Below, one piece after another: positions 42,114 to 53,682 of a stretch of DNA of 64,000 nt. The stretch's first letter is position 1. Each line of letters starts with the position of its first letter. Source of the DNA: Papilionanthe hookeriana x Papilionanthe teres. Taxonomy: Eukaryota; Streptophyta; Magnoliopsida; Asparagales; Orchidaceae. The notes beneath the pieces are model-generated. The model had not been told where the DNA came from and searched no databases. It was given only the letters and a program-made list of their open reading frames with translations. Made by a program: the position numbers and the translations under genes. The stretch spans positions 113,313,943 through 113,377,942 of the forward strand of contig CM040429.1 of the NCBI GenBank assembly GCA_022702705.1. The letters are read 5' to 3'.

Positions 42114-42429
42114 ATAGTTAATTAGATCCTGAGCAATTAATATTTCCTAAGGAAACTCTCGATTAAGGTTAACATTTATCCTCGAAAAAGTGTAAGTGTT
42201 GTCGTGGCAGTGTGTTTCTGAAGAATTGATACTACCACAGAGTTTTGTTTATGTTGGGTGTATGTCGTTGTTTTGTGGTGTTTTGTTTTGTAATGTCACT
42301 TTTGTCAATTTGTATATCATGTCATATGTCATGTCGGGATGTCGTAGTTTGTATGTCGTGTTATGTCATAATGTGATGTCGTAATGTCATGTCATTTTAT
42401 GTCATGTCTTAATGTGAATCATAATATCA

Positions 42430-42890
42430 TGTCATTTTATGTGATGTCGTAATTTCATAAGATGTCGTGATTAATATCTCGATTTGTCATGAGATTTTTT
42501 ATCTCCTAAAAGATGATGTCGTTATTATATCATGAGATACCTTCTATGATATCAAGAAGATATCATTATTTATTTATTTTTGTTATTTTGTTTATGATTC
42601 CCTTTTGTCCTAAATTTTAGTTTTGGCATGTCATGTCATTTTGTCATGTCTTAATGTGATGTCGTAATTTCATAAAATATTGTGATTAATATCTTGATTA
42701 GTCATGAGATATTTTATCTCCTATGTCGTTATTATGTCATGAGATACCTTCAATGATGTCAAGAAGATATCATTACTTATTTATTTTTATTATTTTGCTT
42801 ATGATTCCATTTTGTTTTAAATTTTGGTTTTGTGGCATTCTCAATTTTATTTTGTCATGTCATTTTGTCATTTATTTTGTTTTGGTTAGT
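42430..42890. repeat. Tandem duplication of about 215 bp in OUTER U5
   Basis: GATGTCGTAATTTCATAA followed by TGTGATTAATATC, GAGATATTTTATCTCCT and ATGATNTCAAGAAGATATC occurs twice, about 215 bp apart, with scattered differences. The 42260-42440 flank is rich in ATGTCATGTC words. Confidence 0.65.
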
Positions 42891-43114
42891 GTCATGTCAT
42901 CATTTTGTTGTGGTATAGAATTGTCATTGTATGTCGATGTCATGTTGATGTAAATGTTAATGATTTTGTCGTTTTATTTTAGATTTCGTGACTGACCTAA
43001 AAGTTCAGTTATCTTTGTTGTCATGTCATTTTTTTGTATTGTTCTTTGTAGAAAGTTTATGTTTTGTAGCTATCCTAAAAGTCATGGTTTTGTTGTCAAT
43101 GTTCCATCGTCGAC

Positions 43115-43136
43115 GTCCTGCAAAACAGAGTTAGTA
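43115..43136 (-). promoter_or_regulatory. Predicted branch point and 3' splice site, OUTER 5' LTR
   Basis: Minus strand TACTAAC (43130-43136), then TCTGTTTTGCAG with AG at 43118-43119. This is the best-preserved copy, but its donor partner is deleted. Confidence 0.5.
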
Positions 43137-43289
43137 CACCCTATAACATGCAAAGAAAATCTAAACGAAACTTCATGTCTTCATTCTGCAAGGAAAACAA
43201 AGTTAGAAACAATATCATATCAAGATATTTAGCTCACCTGGTCAAAGTTTCTGTTGATCCAAAGTTGTCGTATGTCCAAATGTGGTTGA

Positions 43290-46200
43290 GATGTCGATTT
43301 AGATTTATGTCGATTTAAGTTGGATTTTGAATTTTTTTTGTTAATTTGGATTTGATTTTGGTTTTTATGTCAAGTGAGTTTAATTTTATGTCGAGTTAAA
43401 TTCAATGTGGGTCGAACTTAAGAATTATGATGTCGTATGTTAATGTTGATGTATGTTAAGTTAAATTCGATACAGGTCAAGCATAAGAACTATATCAGTT
43501 CATGTCATGTTAAGTTTGATTATGTTGATTTATGTCGAACAATATCAATTAATGGCATTTAATGTCGGTGTTTGTTAAATTTTGTTTGAAATGTTGATTA
43601 ATGTCGGTTAATGTCGGTGTTTGTCGAATTTAATTTAAAATGTCAATTAACGTCGGCTAATATCAGTGTTTGTTTAATTTGATTTGAAATGTCGGTTAAT
43701 GTCAAATTATGTTCGAAATGTTAATTAATGTCAAATTAAGTTTGCTTATTTTTGGAATGTTGATTAATGTTGAGTTTCGTTTGAAATGTCAGATTTATGT
43801 CGAATTTGTTGAGTTTTGTTAGGAATGTCGAATTTATGTTGGTTATATCGATTTTTTTTTGAAATATCTGATTTATGTCAGTTATATCGAGTTATGTTTG
43901 AAATGTCGGTTTTATGTTGATTATGTTGATTAATTGTTTGGAATGTCAAATTTATGTCAATTATGTTGATTTTGATTTAGAATGTCGATTTTATGTTAGT
44001 TATGTTGATTTTGGTTTAAAATGTCGATTTTATGTCAGTTAAGTTTGAAATGTCGAATTTAAGTCGGTTTTGTAGATTTTTGCTTGAAATGTAAAATTTA
44101 AGTTCATTTTGTCAATTAAATGTTTGGAATGTCAACATTATATCGATGTTGTCGATTAAATGTTTGGAATGTCAAATTTATGTCGATTTTGTTGATTTTG
44201 ATTTAGAATGTCGATTTTATGTCGATTATGTTTGAAATGTTAAATTTATGTCTTGACTTAAGTTTAAACTTAAATCTTGAGTTCATGTACGTCATGCGAA
44301 CTTAAGTTAAAAAGGTTTGGTTTAGATTAACTTGAGTTCATGTCTGTCTGAACTTAAGTTAAAAAGTTGAAAGTTAGATTCAATATTGATTGAATTAACT
44401 TGGGTTCATGTCTGGTTGAACCTAAGTTAAATTCAATGTTGATTGAATCTAATTAACTTGAGTTCATGTCTGTTTGAACTTAAGTTAAAAGGTTTGGTTT
44501 AATCAGAATAGACTTAATTAAGTTTTAAGCCTTATTTAAATAGTACTTAAAGGTTAATTAAATCTAATAAATAAGACTTAATTAGAATTTCAGACCATCT
44601 AAGTCCTATTTAGGTAAGGCTTAAGTTTTAATCAAGTATAATTTGATTTAACCGAGATTTGTTTAGAAATTAAGTCTTAGTGAATTAGACTTAATCATGG
44701 TTTGTGTTTATTCAAACCTTAGTTGATTAAGGTTTAATGATTTAATTAAGTCTAATGGAATAGACTTAATTAAGGTTTATGTCAGATTTGGGTTAGACTT
44801 AAGTTCATGTCAGGTTGAATCTTAAGTATGATTTAACTTAAGTCTAATGTATTTGAGTTAGGTTTGAACCTAAGTGTAGTTTAACTTTAGTCTAATGTGG
44901 GTTAGACTTAAGTTAGGTTTGAGTTAGGTTTGAACCTAAGTGTAGTTTGACTTAAGTCTAATGTGGGTTAGACATAAGTTAGTTTTAAGTTAAGTTTGAA
45001 GCTAAGTGTAGTTTGACTTAAGTCTAATGTGGGTTAGACTTAAGTTAGGTTTAAGTTAGGTTCATGTCTGGTTGAACCTCAGTTTGGTTTGACTTAAGTC
45101 TACTATGGGTTAGACTTAAGCTAGGTTTGAGTTAGGTTCATGTCAGGTTGAACCTAAGTTTGGTTTGACTTAAGTCTAATATGGGCCAGACTTAAGTTAA
45201 ATTTTGAGTTTAGGTTAAGTTAGGTTCAAGTCAGTTTGAACCTGGACTTATGGTGGACTTAAGTTCAATATGGGTTGAACTTAAGTTAAGGTTTTGAGTT
45301 TACGTTAAGTTAGGTTCAAGTTAGGTTGAACCTAGTCTTAAGGTCGACTTAAGTTCAATATGGGTTGAACTTAAGTTAAGGTTTGAGTTTAAGTTAAGTT
45401 AGATTCAAGTCAGGTTGAACCTAGACTTCAGGTCAACTTAAGTTCAATATGGGTTGAACTTAAGTTCAGGTTTGAGTTTAAGTTAGGCTCAAGTTAGGTT
45501 GAACCTAAGTTTAGTTTGACTTAAGTCTAATATGGGTAAGACATAAGTTAGGTTTGGGTTAGGTTCATGTCAGGTTGAACCTAAGTATGGTTTGATTTAA
45601 GTCTAATATGGCTTAGACTTAAGTTAGGTTTGGATTAGACTTAGGTTCAAGTAGGGTTGAACCTAAGTATGGTTTGACTTAAGTCTAATATAGGTTAGAC
45701 TTAAGTTATTTTTGGGTTTGCTAAACCTTAGTTAGTTAAGGTTTAATGATTTAATTAGGTCTAATGGGTTAAACCTAATTAGGTTTTATGTTTGATTAAA
45801 CCTTAGTTAGTTAAGGTTTAATAGTTTAATTAGGTCTATTGGGTTAGGCCTAATTAGGGTTATGTTTGATTAAACATTAGTTAGTTAAGATTTAATGGTT
45901 TAATTAAGTTTAATTTGTCCTTAAACTTAACTAAAGGTTTGATTTTGGTTAATTAAGTTTAATAGGTCCTTAAACTTAATTAAACGGTTTGATTTTGGTT
46001 AATTAAGTTTAATATGTCCTTAAACCTAATTAAAAGGTTTGATTTTGGTTAATTAAGTTTAATATGTCCTTAAACTTAATTAAAAAGGTTTGATTTTTGT
46101 GTTAAACCTAATTTAGGTAAGGTTTAATGGGTTAATTAAGTTTAATATGTCCTTAAACTTAGTTAAAGATTTGATTTTTGGTATAAAACCTGATTTAGAT

Positions 46201-46480
46201 AAGGTTTAATGGGTTAATTAAGTTTAATATGTCCTTAAACTTAATTAAAGATTTGATTTTTGGTATTAAACCTAATTTAGATAAGGTTTAATGGGTTAAT
46301 TAAGTTTAATATGTCCTTAAACTTAATTAAAGATTTGATTTTGGTTAATTAAGTTTAATATGTCCTTAAACTTGATTAAAATGTTTGATTTTTATATTAA
46401 ACCTAATTTAGGTAAGGTTTAATGGGTTGATTAAGTTTAATATGTCCTCAAACTTAATTAAAGAGTTTTATTTTTGTCTT
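43290..46480. repeat. AT-rich tandem arrays of OUTER 5' LTR
   Basis: Counterpart of 1-2610: ATGTCGATTT-type words to 44270, TTAAGTT/126-bp-type to 44780, GACTTAAGTC type to 45720, then TTAATTAAGTTTAATATG type. Confidence 0.8.
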
Positions 46481-46871
46481 AAACCCTATGGTTTAATTGT
46501 TTAGCTAGGTTTAAGTTGTCTTTAAACCTAATTATTATTTGATTTTAGTTGGATTCATCACTTGCTTAATCCATGATGAGATGGATTAAATATGTGAAGA
46601 GAAGGTTTTGAATTATTAGATTTAAAATTAATAAATCTTAACGTTATTTCAAAATGTCTTTAAAATTAATAAAGAGTTTTATTTTTGTCTTAAACCCTAT
46701 GGTTTAATTGTTTAGCTAGGTTTAAGTTGTCTTTAAACCTAATTATTATTTGATTTTAGTTGGATTCATCACTTGCTTAATCCATGATGAGATGGATTAA
46801 ATATGTGAAGAGAAGGTTTTGAATTATTAGATTTAAAATTAATAAATCTTAACGTTATTTCAAAATGTCTT
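46462..46871. repeat. Perfect 211-bp tandem duplication
   Basis: The block beginning AGAGTTTTATTTTTGTC at 46462 is repeated from 46673 with no difference seen over about 198 bases. The left LTR (2613-2810) has a single copy, so the duplication followed insertion. Confidence 0.85.
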
Positions 46872-47153
46872 TTAGATTGTTTCGATGACTTGAGAATTGT
46901 TGTTTTAGGATTGTTGTCTGTTATCCAAATGTTCTCAATCATTTTGTATTTAAATTTTCTAATTTTTCCAAACTTTATAATTATTTTTTAAAATAATTAC
47001 AAAATATCATGGAAATTAGGAAATCATATCCTAGAGAGTTATCCTAGCCTTAGAAAAATCAAAAGATGTGCCTAAGGACTTAAAGGTCATTCCCTAAAAA
47101 TTTCATATTTTTCTGACTTGTAAAAAATTTTTAATAATTAAAATACTCCAGAG

Positions 47154-47470
47154 AGTATTTAATTAATTAAAAATTAAATACTGAGAATAAAATTGTGATT
47201 TTGGTCTCATAATTTTCTTCTCTTTAAGAGCTTTCCAAAGGTATTTTTATTTTATTTTTATGACATCTGAATCAAAAGATATTGAATTTTGAAGTTTTTA
47301 ATGATTTTTTGGATTAAATCCAGCCCGGAAAATTGAGGGTCCTCGTACCGTCGAATGGGCGGGATGATCTTGTGCACGGATCCGAACAATAGACACGGTT
47401 GGCGCAGATCAGCGCTGTCTGTTTCAAAACACGGGAACGGACGGCGGAGATAATTCGCCCAAAAATTCGA
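47154..47470 (-). other. Three-hairpin module and CpG-rich island, OUTER 5' LTR
   Basis: Hairpins at 47154-47272 (third decayed). GC-rich block at 47330-47470 matches 3280-3420. Confidence 0.6.
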
Positions 47471-47940
47471 AAAAATTCGAACCGTTGAACTTCAAACTTA
47501 AATATCTCATTCCTTTCTCAACGAAATTGAGTGATTTTTGAACCTATGGAATCGTCTGGACGTATAGAATGTATTTATATGGTGATGATACATTTCTGGG
47601 CTAGTTTAACCCATGATATTTTGAAAATACAAATTATTTTGGAGAAAATAAATCCATAGCCTGATGGTTAGCTTCTAGGACTCCCAAAGAGGATCTTTGT
47701 CGCTTCAATTTGGTTTTGTAGCTAGTCTTGGTGAGCAAAATTGGGCAAAATGGCCAAGTTTGGCTGATTTGGAATTTTGGCTAAATTGGCTTGATTGGGC
47801 TAACCCTATGGCTTGGGCTTGGTTGGAATAGGTTGCTGAGGTCCCCAGGAAGATTTTTTGTGTTGGGAGCCAAAGGATTTAGGCATCCTATAGGATTCTA
47901 TGGGTTAATTCTCTCCTCTTGATATTTTGGCCAGGGGGGG

Positions 47941-47949
47941 TATTTATAG
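47941..47949 (-). promoter_or_regulatory. TATA box of OUTER 5' LTR
   Basis: Minus strand GGCTATAAATACCCCC, identical to the 3' LTR copy at 3917-3925. Confidence 0.65.
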
Positions 47950-47959
47950 CCATGAATGG

Positions 47960-49310
47960 CTATGGATTAACCTTGGTTGGCTTGGATTTGACTAGGGTAT
48001 AGTTAGGGCTGTAGAGTACCACCTCCCCCATGTAAACCAAGCTTCACCTCTTCTTCCTCCATGAGAATTTTGCCACTTAAGCAAGTGCACATTTCATGGC
48101 AATTTTGGCTTAAATCTTGTCATGATGGATTTTAGCCTCTTTGTTTCCATTCCTTTGGCTATGTGGGAGGTTCATCGTGACTCAAATAGTTGAGACCCTC
48201 TCCTTGCAACACCTCATTTACCATTTCACGAGGTGGTGACACATTAGCCCCTCTCTTAATATTTTTCATGAAATATTATGATGGTTTTAACCATGGTGTG
48301 AAGGATGGTTAAAGCTTTGTCTCCTCACTATTGGATGGCTAAGGAGGTGGCTAAACTAACCTCACCATGGCAAGACACCTCACACTTTAAATTACCATGG
48401 TTTTGCCACCTAATTTTTCATGTCATGATGGCCTTTACCATGGTTAAATGTGAGTGATTTATGAATTGATTTTTCTTTAATGGATCATGTGTGATGTCAT
48501 AAAAGAGTTTTAGAACTTTTAGAAAACCATATGTCATAAGTTTTACAAATTCCATTTAATGCCCACTTCATTTTAATTTCCATATTGAATTAATTATGTC
48601 ATTAATTAAATATTGAAAATTATTTTATTAATCAATAATTAAATGGAAATAATTCCAAATTAATTATTTGATTAATATCCATGTCATTAAAATTGATTTT
48701 TGTCTCTTTTCATGACTTTTCAGTTTAATTTTCATTTTAATTAATTATGTCTTTAATTAAAATATGAAATTAAATTATTGATCAATTAATTAATTAAAAA
48801 TACTTTTGGAATCAATTATTTGATTAATTTCATTATTTTTAATCAATTTGTGGATTTTGTGATTTTATGGCTTTTGAATTCAATTTTTCATTTTAATTAA
48901 TTAGGTTATTAATTAAAATTTTAAAATTAATTCAGTAGCCAATTAATTAATCAAAATAATTTTGAAATCAATTATTTGATTAATTTTGTCATTTTGTGAC
49001 TTTTAATTTAATTTTCATTTTAATTAATTATGTCATTTAATTAAAATACTGAAAATTAAATCATTAATTAATTTAATTAATCAAAATAATTTTGAAATTA
49101 ATTATTTGATTAATTTTGTTGTTTTTATTTCATTTTTTACCTATTTTGATTAAAATAGATATGTGTTGATCAATTTTGATTTAGGTTGACCCAAGTCAGC
49201 CTAAATTGATCAATTTAATTTCAAGATGTCCAATGTGACCTTTTTCAACTTTGTCATGGTTGATTTGATCACAATATTTGTGCTTTTATTATTGTGGGGT
49301 TTTAAACATG
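47960..49310. other. OUTER 5' LTR U3 body, no gene seen
   Basis: Counterpart of 3930-5290. No coding content. Confidence 0.65.
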
Positions 49311-50215
49311 TCATTGGGTCAAAGTGTTGACCTATGGGGTCAACAAGTTTGGTTTTTGGGTCTAGTTTGGTCATTTTGACCAAAGTTGACTTTTTAGGTC
49401 AAAAGGGTGACCTATGAGGTCAACTAGGATTGGTCATCGAGTCCGGTTTGACCATTTTGACCAAAGTTGACTTTTTAGGTCAAAAGGTCGACCTATGAGG
49501 TCAACGAGATCGATCATTGAGTCCGGTTTTGACCATTTTGACCAAAGTTGACTTTTTAGGTCAAAAGGGTGACCTATGGGGTCAACAAGGTTGGTCATTG
49601 GGTCTGGTTTGACCATTTTAACCAAAGTTGATTTTTTTAGGTCAAAAGGGTGACCATTGGGGTGAACAGGATTGGTCATTGGGTCTGGTTTGACCATTTT
49701 GACCAAAGTTGACTTTTTAGGTCAAAAGGTTGACCTATGGGGTCATCAGGATTGGTCCTTGGGTGTGGTTTGACCATTTTAACCAAAGTTGACTTTTAGG
49801 TCAAAAGGTTGACCTGTGGGGTCAACAGGGTTGGTGATTGGGTCTCATTTGACCATTTTGACCAAAGTTGACTTTTTAGGTCAAAAGAGTGACTTATGGA
49901 GTCAACAGGGTTGGTCATTGGGTCTGGTTTGACCATTTTGACCAAAGTTGACTTTTTAGGTCAAAAGGGTGACATATGGGGTCAACAGGATTGGTCATTG
50001 GGTCTGGTTTGACCATTTTGATGAAAGTTGACTTTTTAGGTCAAAAGGTTGACCTATGGGGTCAACGGGATTGGTTATTGGGTCTGGTTTGACCATTTTG
50101 ACCAAAGTTGAGTTTTTAGGTCAAAAGGTTGACCTATGGGGTCAACATGGTTGGTCATTGGGTCTGGTTTGACCATTTTGACCAAAGTTGACTTTTTAGG
50201 TCAAAAGGTATTGAC
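49310..50215 (-). repeat. 80-bp W-box array (about 11 copies), OUTER 5' LTR
   Basis: Same unit and orientation as 5291-6350. A 90-codon minus-strand frame inside it is a repeat shadow. Confidence 0.85.
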
Positions 50216-50238
50216 TCATTATAAAAATAAGGTCAACA

Positions 50239-51730
50239 ATAAGCATTAACATCTCTAAAGAAAGTAGGCACTTAAAATTCTGATTGCAAGATTTTATATG
50301 TTATTTTAAGCACACCAAAATGTCCCTAAAAATCAGAATCATGATATTTTTGAATGATTTCCAAAGTCTCTTCAAAAGACACACATCTTCGAATAATTAG
50401 ATTATTTCTCTGTATATACAAAATTGGGTCGTCCAAAAAATAAGTCTTGGCTTCAAATAAAATTTCCTCTTTTGTTGGTGTGTCAGACTATAAGATAAAA
50501 TGTTACTAACAATAAAGTTTACAATGTCTGCATATCATGGAACACTATTCATAAATATTGAATAATTTTTCATCTGGAAAACTTTCATTAATTTCTTCTT
50601 AAGAACAAAGTGATTTCTCGTAAGTTAAGCCAAGATAGATAATCAACAGTTTGATTATCAACACCCTTTCTATCTACTATTTCAAAATCAAATTCTTGCA
50701 AAAAAAGAATCCATCTTATCAATCTTGCTTTTGCATCCTTCATTTTCATTAAATACTTAATAACAGAATGATATGTATGCACCACACATTTAGTTCCAAT
50801 AAAATATGATCTAAACTTTTCAAAGGCAAATACTATTGCTAATAATTCTTTTTTAGATCTGGTAAAATTAATTTAAGCTTCATTAGATGTTTTATTAGCA
50901 TAGTAAATACTTTGAATTTTTTTTCATTTTTTTGTCCCAAACCAGCTCTAATTGCATAATCACTTGCATCATAGACTAATTCAAATAGTTTTTTCCAATA
51001 TGGTGAAACAATAACTGGTACAGTGATTAAATTTCTTTTAAATTTTCAAAAGCTTTTCGACAATTCTTATCAAAATTGAATACCGCATCTTTCTCAAGCA
51101 AATGGCATAGTGGCTTAGCAATTTTTAAAAAATCTTTAATATATCACATATAAAATCTATCATGTCCTAAAAAACTCCTAATTTCCCTTACATTTGTTGG
51201 ATGAGGTAAATTAGCGATCACTTGGGTTTTAGTAGGATCTACTTACATACCTTTCTCTGAAATGTGATGTCCTAAAATAATTCCTCCTGCTACCATAAAC
51301 TAACATTTTCTAAATTAAGGACTAAATTTATATATTCACAACATTTAAGAACTCATGATAAATTTTCTAAACACAATTCAAATGAAGTTCCAAAAATCAA
51401 AATAAGCGTCCATAAAAACATTAATTCATTTTTCTATTAAATCACAGAAAATAGTCATCATACATCTTTGAAATGTAGCAAGGGCATTACATGAACCAAA
51501 GGGCATTCTTCTAAAAGCGAACGTACCATACAAATTAGTAAATGTTGTTTTCTCTTAATCCTCTGGAGCAATTTGTATTAAGTGATAACAAGTATATCCA
51601 TCCAAAAAACAAAAGTATTTATGCCCAGCTAGTCTATCCAACATTTTATCCAAAAAAAGGGTAATAAAAATGATCTTTCCTCATGGCAAGTCTTAATTTT
51701 CTACAATCAATGCATATTCGCCATCTGATC
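50239..51730 (-). pseudogene. Decayed Athila-type Ty3/gypsy pol fragment (RT, RNase H, integrase start)
   Basis: Read on the minus strand from 51730. RT begins WRICIDCRKLR and continues FLDGYTCYHLIQIAPED, TTFTNLYGTFAFRRMPFG and TFQRCMMTIF. The connection follows with ILGHHISEKGM and SFLGHDRFYM. The RNase H end reads DAKARLIRWILFLQEFDFEI (50588-50785 is still open). The start of integrase, with the zinc-finger His in HDSDF*GHFG, lies near 50310. This wording is characteristic of Athila. Many stops and frameshifts show long decay. The fragment is cut at 50238 by the OUTER LTR, so it is older than that insertion. Confidence 0.85.
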
Positions 51731-52090
51731 CCCGATAAATATATGTGCACAAAAAACTTGACTTCACACCGAATATATGTGTTGATGATTTAGATATGAA
51801 AATTATGATTTTATAATATGAGATACTACACAAGTATACGTATCGTTTATCAAGTAATATAGGACTTTCTGATTAAGCCCCGAGATATCGAACCCACAGA
51901 GAAATGTAAAAACTTTTTCACGAATTAAGAAAATTATACATTTACTTTTTTTAACGACTTTTGAAAGTATGTTTTGATTTGAAAAACTTAAAAATTGTTT
52001 TTGGTATTTTTAATTAAAGCTAAGCAGTAAATGAAAATTATCAAAACTTTAAAATGTGATATAAAATACTAGGAAATAAATTATCAAAGT
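51731..52090. other. Intergenic repeat remnant with a TATCGAACCCACAGAG motif
   Basis: AT-rich sequence between the Athila fragment and the LINE. It contains GTATACGTATCGTTTATC, AAGTAATATAGGACTTTC and GATATCGAACCCACAGAG (51833-51905). I recall similar wording as a recurrent conserved stretch in plant gypsy elements, but cannot assign it. No open frame. Confidence 0.4.
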
Positions 52091-52231
52091 TGGAGCTGGT
52101 TTGGTGGAAGAAAGGGTGTTTCTTCCTTTACTTCTTCTTTCTTTCTCCGTTTTTGGCTTGGGAAGTGATTTGGTCCTTCCCAGGCTTTGCTCTTTTTAAA
52201 TTTGGGTGTGGTTTACTGTTACATTGGTGCC

Positions 52232-53682
52232 ATGGCTACTGATCTTACCAAAGTGGACCCCAACTTTGTGGGAAGGGGTACTTTTGCTGAAGTCACTGTA
52301 AGGAAGGAAGGAGGTACCACTCTGGGAGACAAACTGGTTTTTCCCAGCATTTATCATGATGCGATCGAAGGGAAGGTCGAATGTGAGTTTATAAGGCGCT
52401 GCACTAAGAAGGCTGGTAAACTTGCATTGATTTTCACTAAGGAGGAATTGGCTAAACTATCTGAGCCATACGGATTCACATTGGTAGGAAAATTTCAGTT
52501 TGGACATCCCAAACTTGATGTTTTGAGGAAGGCTGTGGATGACTTTAAATTACTGGGTAGTTGGAAGATTGGAGTTTTTGACAGTAGACACATCATGTTG
52601 CAACTCTCATTGGAAGAGGAGTATGCTCAGATTTTCTCCGAAAAATTTATTATGATTGATGGAAAAACAATGAAATTGATTAAATGGACCTTAGATTTTG
52701 ATCCATCCAAGGAACCACGTATAGTCTCTATGTGGTTCAGCCTACCTAACCTTAAGTTACCCTTCAATAATCATAGAATCATTTATAATATTGCTGAATC
52801 AATGAGGAGGCCATTCGAGCTTGATATACCATCAGCCAATGTAACAAAAATTTCTAATGCTAGGTTGTCAGTGGAGAGGGATATCACACAGCCTTATCTA
52901 GATGGAGTCCGTCGTGCATCGCTAACAATGGGTACGGCGAGCATATAGTGATGGAGTATCATCCCCTTTATCGCAAAACTGCCACATATTTGGTCATACC
53001 ATGGACCAATGCTTTAGATTACATCCTGAGCTTAGGCCTTATAATGTGGCTAACAAGGGAAACAAAACTGCAGATCAATCTACTCACACAACTCATCAGG
53101 TCAATTCACAAAATCCAGGCCCTTCTAGGGAAGTTCCAAATTCTGTTCCAAATCCTATGGCAGCCCAAGTCGAACCTCTACATGGTCTAAATCAAAAAGA
53201 AGTTGCACAACCCAAAGTTGTTGTTGGGCATCATGTAACAGTTTCTACTCCTAACCTGAGAGAAGCTCAAGTTGAACCTTCTCATGTACAGACTGCTTCT
53301 GTACAAGCTATTGTGCGGCATCAAATTGTTGGTTCTCTTCCTCAAGCAATTGATATCAGAGATCCCTCTGATGATGATGAACTACTACAATATCCTACCT
53401 TACATAACAGTGTTTCTCCTCCGCGGAGAAGCATGCACTTTTAGCTCTGAAGCTGGTGACACTTTTATAACTCCACGGGACTCAATCAATGAGGACTCTA
53501 CTCAATTTGTATTAGCAGGGATGACAAATAATGTGGAAGAGGTTTGGTCACAACAAAAAAGTAGTAGAAGAAGAAGAGATGTTTTAGAGCTACAAAATTT
53601 ATCCCAATCAAATATAACTGGAAAGGAAAGCTCATCAGCCCCTAGATTAACTAGGGCTGGTAAGGCTCTTCACCATGATTAA
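52232..53682 (+). pseudogene. LINE ORF1 (DUF4283-like nucleic-acid-binding protein)
   Basis: The first good start is GCCATGG at 52232, giving MATDLTKVDPNFVGRG. The first 200 residues have the plant LINE ORF1 domain (DUF4283 type: KLALIFTKEELAKLSEPYGF, LGSWKIGVFDSRHIMLQLS, RIVSMWFSLPNLKLPF). The frame breaks at 52948. A second frame carries a zinc-knuckle-like remnant (GHTMDQCFRLHPELRP) and a long Pro/Gln/Val-rich tail. A third frame ends at 53682 (TRAGKALHHD). ORF1 proteins bind the LINE RNA. At least two frameshifts make this copy inactive. Confidence 0.8.

Larger units (their letters stand above)
42114..50238 (-). mobile_element. OUTER 5' LTR, main part
   Basis: Continuation of the LTR at 11095-11360; together about 8.4 kb. 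From about 43990 it aligns with 1-6370. It ends GGTCAACA at 50238, next to ATAAG (50239-50243), whose partner duplication is outside the window. Differences from the left copy include a 211-bp tandem duplication, a deletion of about 33 bp over the splice donor and fewer 80-bp units. Confidence 0.88.

Noticed and set aside
42260..42960. ATGTC-rich stretch considered as telomere-like or coding
   Set aside because: Words are irregular, unlike TTTAGGG, and the short frames carry no domain; it is degenerate LTR repeat.
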